Assembly (NCBI GenBank): GCA_015075545.1
Contig: JABTUC010000001.1
Coordinates: forward strand, 806,001 to 870,000
Origin: Ideonella sp.
Lineage (GTDB): Bacteria; Pseudomonadota; Gammaproteobacteria; Burkholderiales; Burkholderiaceae_C
DNA length: 64,000 nt
Reading direction: 5' to 3'
In this document: in pieces, positions 36,985 to 45,587 of the stretch
Layout of the letters: each line of letters begins with the position of its first letter
Position numbering within the stretch: the stretch's first letter is position 1
The notes under the pieces: generated by a model
Database searches by the model: none
What the model was told of the DNA's origin: nothing
What the model saw: only the letters and a program-made list of their open reading frames with translations
Made by a program: the position numbers and the translations under genes

Positions 36985-37563
36985 CTAGCCGGTGGATCCG
37001 CGTCGCTGCGCACGCCGGCTGCGCGAGCGCGCGATCAGCCACCACAACACGCCGATCAGCAACAGCGCGGCCAGACTCCAGAGTTCGCCGACGTTGATCG
37101 CCGCCAACAGGCGCACCAGCAGGTGGCCCGACCAGTAGCCTGTCATGGCGACCGCGACGGCCCAGACGATCGCGCCGGCGAGATTGAGCAGCAGGAACCG
37201 CAGCCACGGCACGTCGCTCATGCCGATTGCCAACGGCCCGGCGACTCGCAGGCCGTAGAGGAAGCGGATCGACAGGATCAGCGGCGTGCTGTAGCGCTCG
37301 AGCAGCGCGCGTGCGCGCGCCGTGTGCGGCTGCAGGGCCGGAAACTGCCGCAGCAGCGCATTGCCGTAACGCCGTCCGAGGTGGAAAAAGAGCTGGTCGC
37401 CCGCGAAGCTCGCGACCGCCGCGACCGCGATCACCAACGGCATCGACAGGTGGCCGCGGCCGGCGGCGGCGCCGGCGAGCAGCAAGACAGTCTCGCCCTC
37501 GAGGAACGTGCCTACGGCCACCGCAGCGTAGCCGTAGGTCTGGATGAGTTCAGCAATGACCAT
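36985..37563 (-). CDS. DedA family membrane protein
   Basis: 192-aa inner-membrane protein, probable DedA/VTT-domain lipid-transport family. Landmarks: GTFLEGETVLLLAGAAAGRGHL, AGDQLFFHLGRRYGNALLRQFP, and RFLYGLRVAGPLAIGMSDVPWLRFLLLNLAGAIVWA, with the F/YxGR-like and G-x3-G elements typical of the family. ATG 37563 is chosen over an in-frame TTG five codons upstream. Divergent from the CDF gene. Confidence 0.87.
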   Translation of the reverse strand: MVIAELIQTYGYAAVAVGTFLEGETVLLLAGAAAGRGHLSMPLVIAVAAVASFAGDQLFFHLGRRYGNALLRQFPALQPHTARARALLERYSTPLILSIRFLYGLRVAGPLAIGMSDVPWLRFLLLNLAGAIVWAVAVAMTGYWSGHLLVRLLAAINVGELWSLAALLLIGVLWWLIARSRSRRAQRRGSTG

Positions 37564-37658
37564 GTTCGACGCGCACAACCGGCTCTGGCCGCGGCTGGCG
37601 CGACACCGTCACAATGCGCGCGGCCGCGCGCGGCGCGGGGCACGTGGGAGAAACAGCA

Positions 37659-38567
37659 ATGTCTGGCAAGGCCGATTCGCTGAGGTCGGTGTTGTACGCG
37701 CTGGGCGCGAATCTGGCGATCGCGCTGGCCAAGAGTGCAGGCGCGTTGTACACCGGTTCGTCGGCCATGCTGGCCGAGGCGATTCACTCGTTTGCCGACT
37801 GCGGCAACCAGGGTCTGCTGCTGTGGGGCATGCGCAGCGTGCGCCGGCCGCCCACCGACGAGCACCCGCTCGGCTACGGCAAGGCGATCTACTTCTGGAG
37901 CTTCATCGTCGCGCTGATGCTGTTCTCGATGGGCGGCCTTTTCTCGATCTACGAAGGCCTGCACAAGCTCGCCAGCCCCGAGCCTCTGAAGCAGGCCTGG
38001 GTGGCGCTGTCGATCCTCGGCTTCGGCATCGTCGCCGAGGCGCTGTCGCTGTGGGGAGCGCTGCGCGAGATCGACAAGGAGCGCGGCGCGAACGGCTACT
38101 GGCGCTGGTTTCGCCAATCGCGCACCAGCGAACTGGTGGTGATCTTCGGCGAGGACCTGGCCGCGCTCGGCGGCCTCGTGCTGGCGTTCGGCTTCATCCT
38201 CGCCGCGCTGGCCACCGGCAACCCGATGTGGGACGCACTCGGTTCGGTGGCGATCGGCACGCTGCTGGTGCTGGTGGCGGTGCTGGTGGGCCGCGAGGTG
38301 GCGTCGATGCTGGTGGGCCAGAGCGCCGACCCGCAGGTGGTGCAGGCGATGCGCGAGCACCTCGCGCAGCAGCCCGAGGTGCAGCGGGTGCTCAACATGA
38401 TCACGCAACAGCTCGGGCCCGACGTGATGGTGGCCGTCAAGGCGGTGATGAGGCCGCAAGGCGGCGAGCGCGCGATGATCGACGCCGTGAACCGCGTCGA
38501 GCGCTCGCTGCGCGAGGCGTTTCCGCAGTTGCGCTGGTGCTTCTTCGAAGCCGACCACAGCGATTGA
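37659..38567 (+). CDS. Cation diffusion facilitator transporter, SLC30A9-like variant
   Basis: 302-aa CDF-family metal exporter-type protein with about six hydrophobic helices and a C-terminal cytoplasmic domain. Helix 2 carries H43-x3-D47 (HSFAD) with N50. The helix-5 position that is usually H/D-x3-D reads E165-D166-L-A-A, so the canonical transmembrane metal site is altered. This resembles the ZnT9/SLC30A9-like branch rather than ZitB/FieF, and the transported ion is uncertain. ATG 37659 follows GGGAGAAACAGC. Confidence 0.85.
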   Translation: MSGKADSLRSVLYALGANLAIALAKSAGALYTGSSAMLAEAIHSFADCGNQGLLLWGMRSVRRPPTDEHPLGYGKAIYFWSFIVALMLFSMGGLFSIYEGLHKLASPEPLKQAWVALSILGFGIVAEALSLWGALREIDKERGANGYWRWFRQSRTSELVVIFGEDLAALGGLVLAFGFILAALATGNPMWDALGSVAIGTLLVLVAVLVGREVASMLVGQSADPQVVQAMREHLAQQPEVQRVLNMITQQLGPDVMVAVKAVMRPQGGERAMIDAVNRVERSLREAFPQLRWCFFEADHSD

Positions 38568-38630
38568 CCGCCGCGCCGCCGGCGCGCGGGCAGCGCGCTT
38601 CGGGCGGACCAGAGCCGCAGCCGCCCAGGA

Positions 38631-39770
38631 TCAGAACAGCACGGCCTGACCCGGCTGCGCCGACGGCCGCCTGAACCGCGTGAGGTCGAGCTCGAAGTGC
38701 CTGCACCCGAAGCCGAGCCTGGCGCTGGCCTTGTCGAAGCGCTGGCGGATCAGTTGCGCCCAGATGCCGGTGCCACTCATTCGCGAGCCGAAGCGCGGAT
38801 CGTTGTCCTTGCCGCCGCGCATCTCGCGCACGCGCGCCATGATGCGCTCGGCACGCTCGGGCACGTGCTGCTGCAGCCACTGGCGGAACAACGGGCTTAC
38901 CTCCCACGGCAGGCGCAGCACGATGCTCGATGCTGCCGCGGCTCCCGCGCCGCGGGCCGCCTCGAGGATGCGCTCGAGCTCGTGCAGGTTGAGGAACGGA
39001 ATCATCGGCGACACGCTGACGCCCACCGGCACGCCGGCGCGGGCCAGCGTTTCGATGGTCTTCAGCCTGCGGTGCGGTGCAGCCGCCCGCGGCTCGAGCG
39101 TGCGCGCCAGTTGCGGATCGAGCGTGGTGATCGTGACGTAGACGGCCACCAGTCGCTGCGGCCCGAGCGGCGCGAGCAAATCGAGGTCGCGCTCGATGCC
39201 GGCCGACTTGGTGAACAGCGAGAACGCGTGGCGGCACTCGGCGAGCACCTCGATGATCGAGCGCGTGATCTTCAGCCTGCGTTCGACCGGCTGGTAGCAA
39301 TCGGTGGCCGACCCGAGGTTGAGCTTCATCGGCACGTAGCCCGGCCGGGCCAGCGCCTCGCGCAGGCGCTCGGCGGCGTTGACCTTGGCGACGATGCGCG
39401 TCTCGAAGTCGATGCCCGGCGACAGGTTGAGGTAGCCGTGGGTGGGCCTCGCGTAGCAGTAGATGCAGCCATGCTCGCAGCCGCGGTAGGGATTGACCGA
39501 CAGGTCGAAGCCGATGTCGGGCGAGTCGTTGCCGGTGAGGATCGACCTCGCCTGCTCCTCGATCACCTGCGTCTCGGGACGAAGCGGTTGTTCGTGGGCC
39601 TCCTGGTCGAGCGTGCCCCAGCCGTCGTCGAAGGCCTCGCGCTGCTCGGCGGCGAAGCGGTGCTCGATGGCCCATGACGTGCCGCGGCCCTTGACGGGCG
39701 CGAACACGAGCGGGGCCGCGGCGGACGGCTTGCCCGCGACGGATCCGCAACCTCCGGGGCTGCGCGGCAT
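38631..39770 (-). CDS. PA0069-family radical SAM protein, SOS-box associated
   Basis: 379-aa radical SAM enzyme. The [4Fe-4S] ligands are C98, C102, C105 (C-x3-C-x2-C in NPYRGCEHGCIYCYARP). Other family landmarks are KGRGT near residue 27, SPGIDFETRIVAKVN, NLGSATDCYQPVERRLKITR and the C-terminal MSGTGIW. The family is distantly related to spore photoproduct lyase and its reaction is not established. A perfect LexA-type box ends one base before ATG 39770, leaving no room for a Shine-Dalgarno, so the mRNA is probably leaderless and DNA-damage inducible. GTG 39707 is a possible alternative start. Downstream of dnaB on the same strand. Confidence 0.9.
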   Translation of the reverse strand: MPRSPGGCGSVAGKPSAAAPLVFAPVKGRGTSWAIEHRFAAEQREAFDDGWGTLDQEAHEQPLRPETQVIEEQARSILTGNDSPDIGFDLSVNPYRGCEHGCIYCYARPTHGYLNLSPGIDFETRIVAKVNAAERLREALARPGYVPMKLNLGSATDCYQPVERRLKITRSIIEVLAECRHAFSLFTKSAGIERDLDLLAPLGPQRLVAVYVTITTLDPQLARTLEPRAAAPHRRLKTIETLARAGVPVGVSVSPMIPFLNLHELERILEAARGAGAAAASSIVLRLPWEVSPLFRQWLQQHVPERAERIMARVREMRGGKDNDPRFGSRMSGTGIWAQLIRQRFDKASARLGFGCRHFELDLTRFRRPSAQPGQAVLF

Positions 39771-39771
39771 A

Positions 39772-39787
39772 CTGTAAATTTATACAG
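39772..39787 (-). promoter_or_regulatory. Perfect LexA (SOS) box, CTGT-N8-ACAG
   Basis: CTGTATAAATTTACAG on the minus strand fits the LexA consensus CTGT-N8-ACAG exactly, with an all-A/T core inside GC-rich DNA. It overlaps the predicted -10 of the radical SAM gene and ends one base before its start codon, so bound LexA would block initiation. Confidence 0.8.
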
Positions 39788-39805
39788 CTACCCGCCTGCC
39801 GTCAA
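39774..39805 (-). promoter_or_regulatory. Predicted promoter of the radical SAM gene
   Basis: Read on the minus strand: TTGACG (39805-39800), then within the SOS box either TATAAA after 15 bases (39784-39779) or TAAATT after 17 bases (39782-39777). Either -10 places the start site at or within a few bases of ATG 39770, giving a leaderless transcript. Confidence 0.55.
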
Positions 39806-39823
39806 GCGAAGCCCTCTGGGCTG

Positions 39824-41230
39824 TCAGTATTCGGCTTCGCTCGCTCCCACCGCCAGGTTGTCGAAGCGCGTCAGCGGCTTCTGGAAGGTGAGCTTCAGCG
39901 TGCCCACCGGGCCGTTGCGCTGCTTGCCGATGATGACCTCGGCGACGCCAGGCTCCTTGGAGTCCTTGTTGTAGTAGTCGTCGCGGTAGATGAACATGAT
40001 GACGTCGGCGTCCTGCTCGATGGCGCCGGACTCCCGCAGGTCGCTCATCAGTGGCCGCTTGTCGTTGCGCGACTCGACGCTGCGGTTGAGCTGCGACAGC
40101 GCCATCACCGGGCACTGCAGCTCCTTGGCCAGCGCCTTCAGCCCGCGCGAGATCTCGCCCAGCTCGGTGGCGCGGTTCTCGTCGCTGCCCGCCGAGCCGC
40201 TCATCAACTGCAGGTAGTCGACGACGATCAGCCCGAGCGTGCCGCCGAACTGGCGCGCCATGCGCCGCGCCCGCGCCCGCAGCTCGGCAGGGTTGAGCGC
40301 CGGCGTCTCGTCGATGAAGAGGCTGACCTTGCCGAGCCGGTCGACGGCCTCGGTCAGCCGAGTCCATTCGTCGTCCTTCAGCGCCCCGGTGCGCAGGTGC
40401 TGCTGGTCGATGCGGCCGAGCGATCCGACCATGCGCACGGCCAACTGCGAGGCGCCCATTTCCATCGAGAACACCAGCACCGGCAGCTCTTCGTGCACGG
40501 TGACATGCTCGGCGATGTTGAGCGCGAGCGCGGTCTTGCCCATGCTCGGCCGCGCAGCCAGCACGATCAGATCGCCCTTCTGCAGGCCGGCGGTGTAGCG
40601 GTCGAGGTCGTAGAACCCGGTGCGAACGCCGGTGACTTCTTCGGCGCCGTTCTCGTGCAGCTCGGTGACGCGGTCGATCAGCTCGACCACCAGCTTGTCC
40701 ATGCCGACGAAGCCCTGCTTGGTGCGCGCGCCCTCCTCGCCGATCTGGAAGATGCGCGACTCGGCCTCGTCGAGGATCTGCGACACCGGCTTGCCCTGCG
40801 GATTGAACGCCTGCGTCGCGATCTCGTCGCTGGCACCAATGAGCTTGCGCAGCACCGCACGCTCGCGAACGATCTCGGCATAGCGGCGGATGTTGGCGGC
40901 GCTCGGCACGCTCTGCGCCAGCGCGTTCAGGTAGACCAGCCCGCCGCAATCGGCCGCTGCGCCCAGGCTCTGCAGGTGTTCGTGCACCGTCACCACGTCG
41001 GCCGGCTTGCTGGCGCCGACCAGCGCGGCGATCGCGCTGTAGATCTGCCGGTGCTCGTAGCGGTAGAAGTCGCTCTCGCCGAGCAGGTCGGCGGCACGAT
41101 CCCACGCGAGGTTGTCGAGCAGCAGGCCGCCGAGCACGCTTTGCTCGGCCTCGATCGAGTGCGGCGGCACGCGCAGGCGTGCCACCTCGTCGTCGACCGT
41201 ACCGATTGGCTGCTGGAACACCGCGGACAT
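39824..41230 (-). CDS. dnaB: Replicative DNA helicase DnaB
   Basis: 468-aa hexameric helicase at the replication fork. The N-terminal domain starts VPPHSIEAEQSVLGGLLLDN; the RecA-like motor has Walker A ARPSMGKTALAL, VFSMEMG, the Walker B region LGLIVVDYLQLM and the motif EISRGLKALAKELQCPVMALSQLNRSVE. Normal length and complete. ATG 41230 is well placed; sequence further upstream in frame is not DnaB-like. It follows the rpsF operon on the same strand but is separated from rplI by a strong terminator. Confidence 0.98.
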   Translation of the reverse strand: MSAVFQQPIGTVDDEVARLRVPPHSIEAEQSVLGGLLLDNLAWDRAADLLGESDFYRYEHRQIYSAIAALVGASKPADVVTVHEHLQSLGAAADCGGLVYLNALAQSVPSAANIRRYAEIVRERAVLRKLIGASDEIATQAFNPQGKPVSQILDEAESRIFQIGEEGARTKQGFVGMDKLVVELIDRVTELHENGAEEVTGVRTGFYDLDRYTAGLQKGDLIVLAARPSMGKTALALNIAEHVTVHEELPVLVFSMEMGASQLAVRMVGSLGRIDQQHLRTGALKDDEWTRLTEAVDRLGKVSLFIDETPALNPAELRARARRMARQFGGTLGLIVVDYLQLMSGSAGSDENRATELGEISRGLKALAKELQCPVMALSQLNRSVESRNDKRPLMSDLRESGAIEQDADVIMFIYRDDYYNKDSKEPGVAEVIIGKQRNGPVGTLKLTFQKPLTRFDNLAVGASEAEY

Positions 41231-41325
41231 GGGTCGATGATAGACCGCGGGCGAGCACGCCCCTGTGGGCAGCCCTGTGGAAAGGCGCTGCACAAGCAGT
41301 GGGGAAGCGGCCTCGGCACCGGACA

Positions 41326-41352
41326 CAACAAAAGGGCCGGCAGAGCCGGCCC
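41326..41352 (-). terminator. Rho-independent terminator after rplI
   Basis: On the minus strand GGGCCGGC, a TCT loop, GCCGGCCC, then TTTTGTTGT. This is the clearest intrinsic terminator in the window: a perfect 8-bp GC stem followed by a T-rich run. It begins 28 bases after the rplI stop and separates the ribosomal operon from dnaB. Confidence 0.9.
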
Positions 41353-41380
41353 ATTCTCGACGCACAGCGAACGATCGGCG

Positions 41381-41833
41381 CTACTCGACCTCGGCGGTCA
41401 CGCGCACGGTGATCTCGACCACCACGTCGGTATGCGGCGCCACCGAGACCACGTGGTCGCCCACCGTCTTCAGCGGCCCGATCGGCAGGCGGATCTGCGA
41501 CTTCAGGATCGGCAGGCCGAGCTTCTTCAGCCCCTCGGCGATGTCGAAGTTGGTCACCGAACCGAACAGCCTGCCATCGACGCCGGCCTTCTGCTCGACG
41601 GCGAGCGTCTGACCCGCCAGCTTCTCGGCCAGCGCCTGCGCGGCAGCGAGCTTGTCGGCGGCGGCCTTCTCGAGGTCGGCGCGGCGATCCTCGAACTCCT
41701 TGATCGCCGCCTCGGTGGCGCGCCGCGCGCGCTTGGTCGGGATGAGGAAGTTGCGCGCGAAGCCGTCCTTGACCTTGACCACGTCGCCCAGGTTGCCCAG
41801 GTTCAGAATCTTCTCCAGCAGGATCACTTGCAT
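41381..41833 (-). CDS. rplI: 50S ribosomal protein L9
   Basis: 150 aa, the usual length. Two-domain protein binding 23S rRNA: the N-terminal RNA-binding domain [36 protein letters not shown] is textbook L9, followed by the long connecting helix and the C-terminal domain ending [20 protein letters not shown]. Last gene of the rpsF-priB-rpsR-rplI operon, ten bases after rpsR. Confidence 0.98.
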   Translation of the reverse strand: MQVILLEKILNLGNLGDVVKVKDGFARNFLIPTKRARRATEAAIKEFEDRRADLEKAAADKLAAAQALAEKLAGQTLAVEQKAGVDGRLFGSVTNFDIAEGLKKLGLPILKSQIRLPIGPLKTVGDHVVSVAPHTDVVVEITVRVTAEVE

Positions 41834-41843
41834 GGCCGGCTCC

Positions 41844-42134
41844 TCAGACGCGATGCTGGTCGGAGTACGGCAGCAGCGCCAGATAACGTGCGCGCTTGAT
41901 CGCCGTGCTCAACTGGCGCTGGTAGAACGCGCGCGTGCCGGTGAGCCGCGCCGGCGTGATCCTGCCGTTCTCGCCGATGAAATCGCGCAGGGTGTCGACA
42001 TCCTTGTAGTCGATCTCCTCGACGCCGGCGACGGTGAAACGGCAGAAGCGCTTGCGACGGAACAGCAGCGATTGCTGGTTGCGCTTGGGCTTGCGATCCT
42101 TCGAGAAACGGCCTTTGCCTCTGGGTGGTGGCAT
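41844..42134 (-). CDS. rpsR: 30S ribosomal protein S18
   Basis: 96 aa. Core [66 protein letters not shown] is unmistakable S18. A basic N-terminal extension of about 20 residues ([20 protein letters not shown]) precedes it, as in many betaproteobacteria. It pairs with S6 (rpsF) in the 30S platform; the two genes are in one operon. Confidence 0.98.
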   Translation of the reverse strand: MPPPRGKGRFSKDRKPKRNQQSLLFRRKRFCRFTVAGVEEIDYKDVDTLRDFIGENGRITPARLTGTRAFYQRQLSTAIKRARYLALLPYSDQHRV

Positions 42135-42181
42135 GGGGAACCTCTGCGATGCGTTGAGTTCGTGATTCGTTGTTGGATGCT

Positions 42182-42463
42182 TCAGCCGAGCGACGTGACG
42201 TGAAAGAGCAGCCCGCGTCCGTTGCGCGTGCCCGACAGGAAACCTGCGAACGTGCCGGCCTCGCCGAGGCTCAGGGCCGCCAGCGAGCGCGTGATGGCGC
42301 CGATCGCGATCGCCCTGACCTGCAGCGACACCTTGCGCAACTGGCTTTCCTCGCTCAGCTGCGACTGATGCTCGAGCCTGAAGTCCAGCGCCGGCAAGCC
42401 CGCCGGCGTATACCGCAGGGCGCCGCGTTCGATCAGTCGGGCAGAGAGCACGAGGCGGTTCAT
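42182..42463 (-). CDS. priB: Primosomal replication protein N (PriB)
   Basis: 93-aa single-OB-fold ssDNA-binding protein used in replication restart with Pri[36 protein letters not shown] and the ending [21 protein letters not shown] match the betaproteobacterial PriB pattern. ATG 42463 follows the rpsF stop by 23 bases. Its location between rpsF and rpsR is the conserved beta/gamma arrangement. Confidence 0.93.
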   Translation of the reverse strand: MNRLVLSARLIERGALRYTPAGLPALDFRLEHQSQLSEESQLRKVSLQVRAIAIGAITRSLAALSLGEAGTFAGFLSGTRNGRGLLFHVTSLG

Positions 42464-42486
42464 CGGGTGGGCAGCGCGATGCCGCC

Positions 42487-42849
42487 TCAGCTGCTGGCTT
42501 CCTGCGCGGCCTTGCGGGCCTCTTCCTTCTCGACCACCTTCATCATCACCGACGGCGTGGTCTCGGCCTTGTCCTTGGCCACCGTCAGGTGGCGCAGCAC
42601 GGCGTCGTTGAAGCGAAAGCCCGATTCCAGCTCGGCAAGCACGTTCTGCCCGCATTCGATGTTCAGGCACAGGTAGTGCGCCTTGGCGAGCTTCTGGATC
42701 ATGTAGGCCAGTTGCCGCCGGCCCCAGTCCTCGACCCGGTGCACCTTGCCGCCGCCGGCAGTGACCAGGGTCTTGTAGCGCTCGAGCATGGCCGGAACCT
42801 GCTCGCTCTGATCCGGGTGGATCAGGAGCACGATCTCGTAGTGACGCAT
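42487..42849 (-). CDS. rpsF: 30S ribosomal protein S6
   Basis: 120 aa. [59 protein letters not shown] and [18 protein letters not shown] are standard S6 segments. The C-terminal ~20 residues are charged and disordered ([12 protein letters not shown]). A strong GAGGAG lies before ATG 42849. First gene of the rpsF-priB-rpsR-rplI operon. Confidence 0.98.
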   Translation of the reverse strand: MRHYEIVLLIHPDQSEQVPAMLERYKTLVTAGGGKVHRVEDWGRRQLAYMIQKLAKAHYLCLNIECGQNVLAELESGFRFNDAVLRHLTVAKDKAETTPSVMMKVVEKEEARKAAQEASS

Positions 42850-42872
42850 GACGACTCCTCGTGGTTTCCGTT

Positions 42873-42902
42873 GACCCCGGCGCTTCGACTGCGCCGGTGG
42901 TC
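42873..42902 (-). ncRNA. Hairpin in the rpsF leader, candidate S6:S18 autoregulatory element
   Basis: On the minus strand GACC-A-CCGGCGC, a seven-base loop, GCGCCGG-GGTC: an 11-bp stem with one bulged A, about two dozen bases before the rpsF start. Leaders of this operon in many bacteria carry a structured element bound by the S6:S18 complex. The match is by position and general shape only. Confidence 0.4.
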
Positions 42903-42955
42903 GGGAAGCCGCCCCCGGTAGCGTCGGCGTGGGGTGCGGCAAGGGAAAGCTGGTG

Positions 42956-42961
42956 ATTATA
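42956..42961 (-). promoter_or_regulatory. -10 TATAAT for the rpsF operon
   Basis: A perfect TATAAT on the minus strand; the start site would be near 42949, giving a leader of about 100 bases that includes the hairpin at 42873-42902. No clear -35 at the right spacing. Confidence 0.55.
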
Positions 42962-43013
42962 GCGGGGCCGAGCAGGCCGGACGCTCGGGTCACCCGTGTG
43001 GGCACCGGGGCCG

Positions 43014-45401
43014 CTACTTGATCGCCGCCAGCCGCTGCCAGGTGTCGACGATGGTGTCGGGGTTCAGCGACATCGACACGATGCCCTCGGCGGCCAGCCA
43101 GTCGGCGAAGTCGGGGTGGTCGCTCGGCCCCTGGCCGCAGATGCCGACGTACTTGCCGGTGGCGCGGCAGGCCGCGATGGCGCGCGAGATCATCGCCTTG
43201 ACCGCCGGGTCGCGCTCGTCGAAGTCGCCCGTCAACTGCTCGAGGCCCGAGTCGCGGTCGAGCCCCAGCGTGAGCTGCGTCAGGTCGTTCGAGCCGATCG
43301 ACATGCCGTCGAAGTGCTGCAGGAACGCCTCGGCCAGGATCGCGTTGCTCGGCACCTCGCACATCATGATCACGCGCAGGCCGTCCTTGCCGCGCACCAG
43401 GCCACGCTCGGCCATCAGCGCGTTGACGCGTTCGGCCTGGCGCACGGTGCGCACGAACGGCACCATGATCTCGACGTTGGTGAACCCCATGTCGGCGCGC
43501 ACGCGGCGCAGCGCCTCGCACTCCATCGCGAAGGCGTCGCCGAACTCGCCGCTGATGTAGCGCGACGCGCCGCGGAACCCGAGCATCGGGTTCTCCTCGT
43601 CGGGTTCGTAGCGCGAGCCGCCGATCAGCTTCTTGTATTCGTTGCTCTTGAAGTCCGACAGCCGCACGATCACCGGCTTGGGCCAGAAGGCTGCGGCGAT
43701 GGTGGCCACGCCCTCCATCAGCTTGTCGACGTAGAACGCGCGCGGCGACGCGTGGCCGCGCGCCACCGACTCGACCGCCATCTTCAGCTCGGCGTCGACG
43801 TTGGGGTAGTCGAGGATCGCCTTCGGATGCACGCCGATGTTGGTGTTGATGATGAACTCGAGCCGCGCCAGCCCGACGCCGGAGTTCGGGATGCGCGCGA
43901 ACTCGAAGGCCAGGCCCGGGTTGCCGACGTTCATCATCAGCTTGATCGGGCAGTACGGCATCTCGCCGCGTTTGACCTCGGTGACCTCGGTCTCGAGCAG
44001 GCCCTCGTAGACGTAGCCGGTGTCGCCCTCGGCGCACGACACCGTGACCAGCGCGCCGTCGCTCAGCTTCTCGGTGGCGTCACCGCAGCCGACCACCGCG
44101 GGAATGCCCAGCTCGCGCGCGATGATCGCCGCGTGGCAGGTGCGGCCGCCGCGGTTGGTGATGATCGCCGCGGCGCGCTTCATCACCGGCTCCCAGTTCG
44201 GATCGGTGATCTCGGTGACCAGCACGTCGCCCGCGTGCACGCGCTCCATGTCGGCGAGCGAGTGCACCAGGCGCACCCGGCCGGTGCCGATCTTCTGGCC
44301 GATCGCGCGGCCCTCGGCCAGCACGCTGCCGTGGCCCTTGAGCTTGTAGCGGTGCTCCACCTGGGCCTGGCTCTTCACGGTCTCGGGCCGCGCCTGCAGG
44401 ATGTAGAGCTTGCCGTCGCGGCCGTCGCGCCCCCATTCGATATCCATCGGCCGGCCGTAGTGCTGTTCGATCACCAGCGCGTAGCGCGCCAGCTCCATCA
44501 CGTCGGCGTCGGCGAGTGAGAAGCGGTTGCGCTGCTCGGGCGGCGTCTCCACCGTGGTGACCAGCTTGCCGCCGGCCACCGCCGACGCGGCGAACTGCAT
44601 GCGCAGCAGCTTGGAGCCCAGCGCGCGGCGGATGATCGCCTGCTTGCCTTCGCGCAGCATCGGCTTGTGGACGTAGAACTCGTCGGGGTTGACGCTGCCT
44701 TGCACCACCGTCTCGCCGAGGCCATAGCTCGAGGTGATGAACACCACCTGGTCGAAGCCCGACTCGGTGTCGATCGTGAACATCACGCCGGCGCTGCCGA
44801 GGTCGGAGCGCACCATGCGCTGCACGCCCGCCGACAGCGCGACGTCGCTGTGCGCGAAGCCCTTGTGCACGCGGTAGCTGATCGCGCGGTCGTTGTACAG
44901 CGACGCGAAGACCTCCTTGATCTTGGCGAGCACCGCGTCGATGCCGGCGACGTTGAGGTAGGTCTCCTGCTGGCCGGCGAACGAGGCATCGGGCAGGTCC
45001 TCGGCGGTGGCCGACGAGCGCACCGCGTACGAGGCCTGCGCGTCGCCGGCGGCGAGCCGCTCGTAGGCCGCGCGGATCGCCGCCTCGAGCGCCGGCGGCC
45101 ACGCGGCGGCGGCGACCCAGCCGCGAATCTCGGCACCCGCCACGGCGAGCGCCTTCACGTCGTCGATGTCGAGTGCTGCGAGCCGCCCGCCGATGCGCTC
45201 GGTGAGGCCGCCGTGGCGCAGGAACTCGCGAAACGCGTACGCGGTGGTGGCGAAGCCGCCCGGCACCCGCACACCGCTGGCGGCCAGTTGGCTGATCATC
45301 TCGCCGAGGCTGGCGTTCTTGCCGCCGACCGCCTCGACATCGGTCATCCTCAGCTGCTCGAGCGGTACGACCAGGGCGGTCGCCAATGAGGTCGATGACA
45401 T
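43014..45401 (-). CDS. ppsA: Phosphoenolpyruvate synthase
   Basis: 795 aa. Converts pyruvate plus ATP to phosphoenolpyruvate, AMP and phosphate in gluconeogenesis. The N-terminal ATP-grasp domain shows [12 protein letters not shown] and [27 protein letters not shown]. The phosphorylated His is H423 in [23 protein letters not shown]. The C-terminal PEP/pyruvate domain has [38 protein letters not shown] and [21 protein letters not shown], which includes the conserved Cys. ATG 45401. Divergent from ppsR, which encodes its regulator. Confidence 0.98.
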   Translation of the reverse strand: MSSTSLATALVVPLEQLRMTDVEAVGGKNASLGEMISQLAASGVRVPGGFATTAYAFREFLRHGGLTERIGGRLAALDIDDVKALAVAGAEIRGWVAAAAWPPALEAAIRAAYERLAAGDAQASYAVRSSATAEDLPDASFAGQQETYLNVAGIDAVLAKIKEVFASLYNDRAISYRVHKGFAHSDVALSAGVQRMVRSDLGSAGVMFTIDTESGFDQVVFITSSYGLGETVVQGSVNPDEFYVHKPMLREGKQAIIRRALGSKLLRMQFAASAVAGGKLVTTVETPPEQRNRFSLADADVMELARYALVIEQHYGRPMDIEWGRDGRDGKLYILQARPETVKSQAQVEHRYKLKGHGSVLAEGRAIGQKIGTGRVRLVHSLADMERVHAGDVLVTEITDPNWEPVMKRAAAIITNRGGRTCHAAIIARELGIPAVVGCGDATEKLSDGALVTVSCAEGDTGYVYEGLLETEVTEVKRGEMPYCPIKLMMNVGNPGLAFEFARIPNSGVGLARLEFIINTNIGVHPKAILDYPNVDAELKMAVESVARGHASPRAFYVDKLMEGVATIAAAFWPKPVIVRLSDFKSNEYKKLIGGSRYEPDEENPMLGFRGASRYISGEFGDAFAMECEALRRVRADMGFTNVEIMVPFVRTVRQAERVNALMAERGLVRGKDGLRVIMMCEVPSNAILAEAFLQHFDGMSIGSNDLTQLTLGLDRDSGLEQLTGDFDERDPAVKAMISRAIAACRATGKYVGICGQGPSDHPDFADWLAAEGIVSMSLNPDTIVDTWQRLAAIK

Positions 45402-45587
45402 GGGAGAGCTCCGTGAAGGTGAACAAACGGTGCTGTCCGGACGCGAGCGCACCAGCAGGCCGGTGTGGTTCTGGTTCGAAGACCGCGGCGGCTCATGACG
45501 GCGTCATCGGGGCAGGCAATGGCTGCGATTCTAGGGCGCGCCCGCACCCTATGATCGGCGCCGCGACCCTCATCCTCGGAGCCGGCA

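Noticed and set aside
45550-45555. TATGAT as the -10 of ppsR
   Set aside because: The hexamer is acceptable but no -35 lies at 16-18 bases, so I left it out of the feature list.
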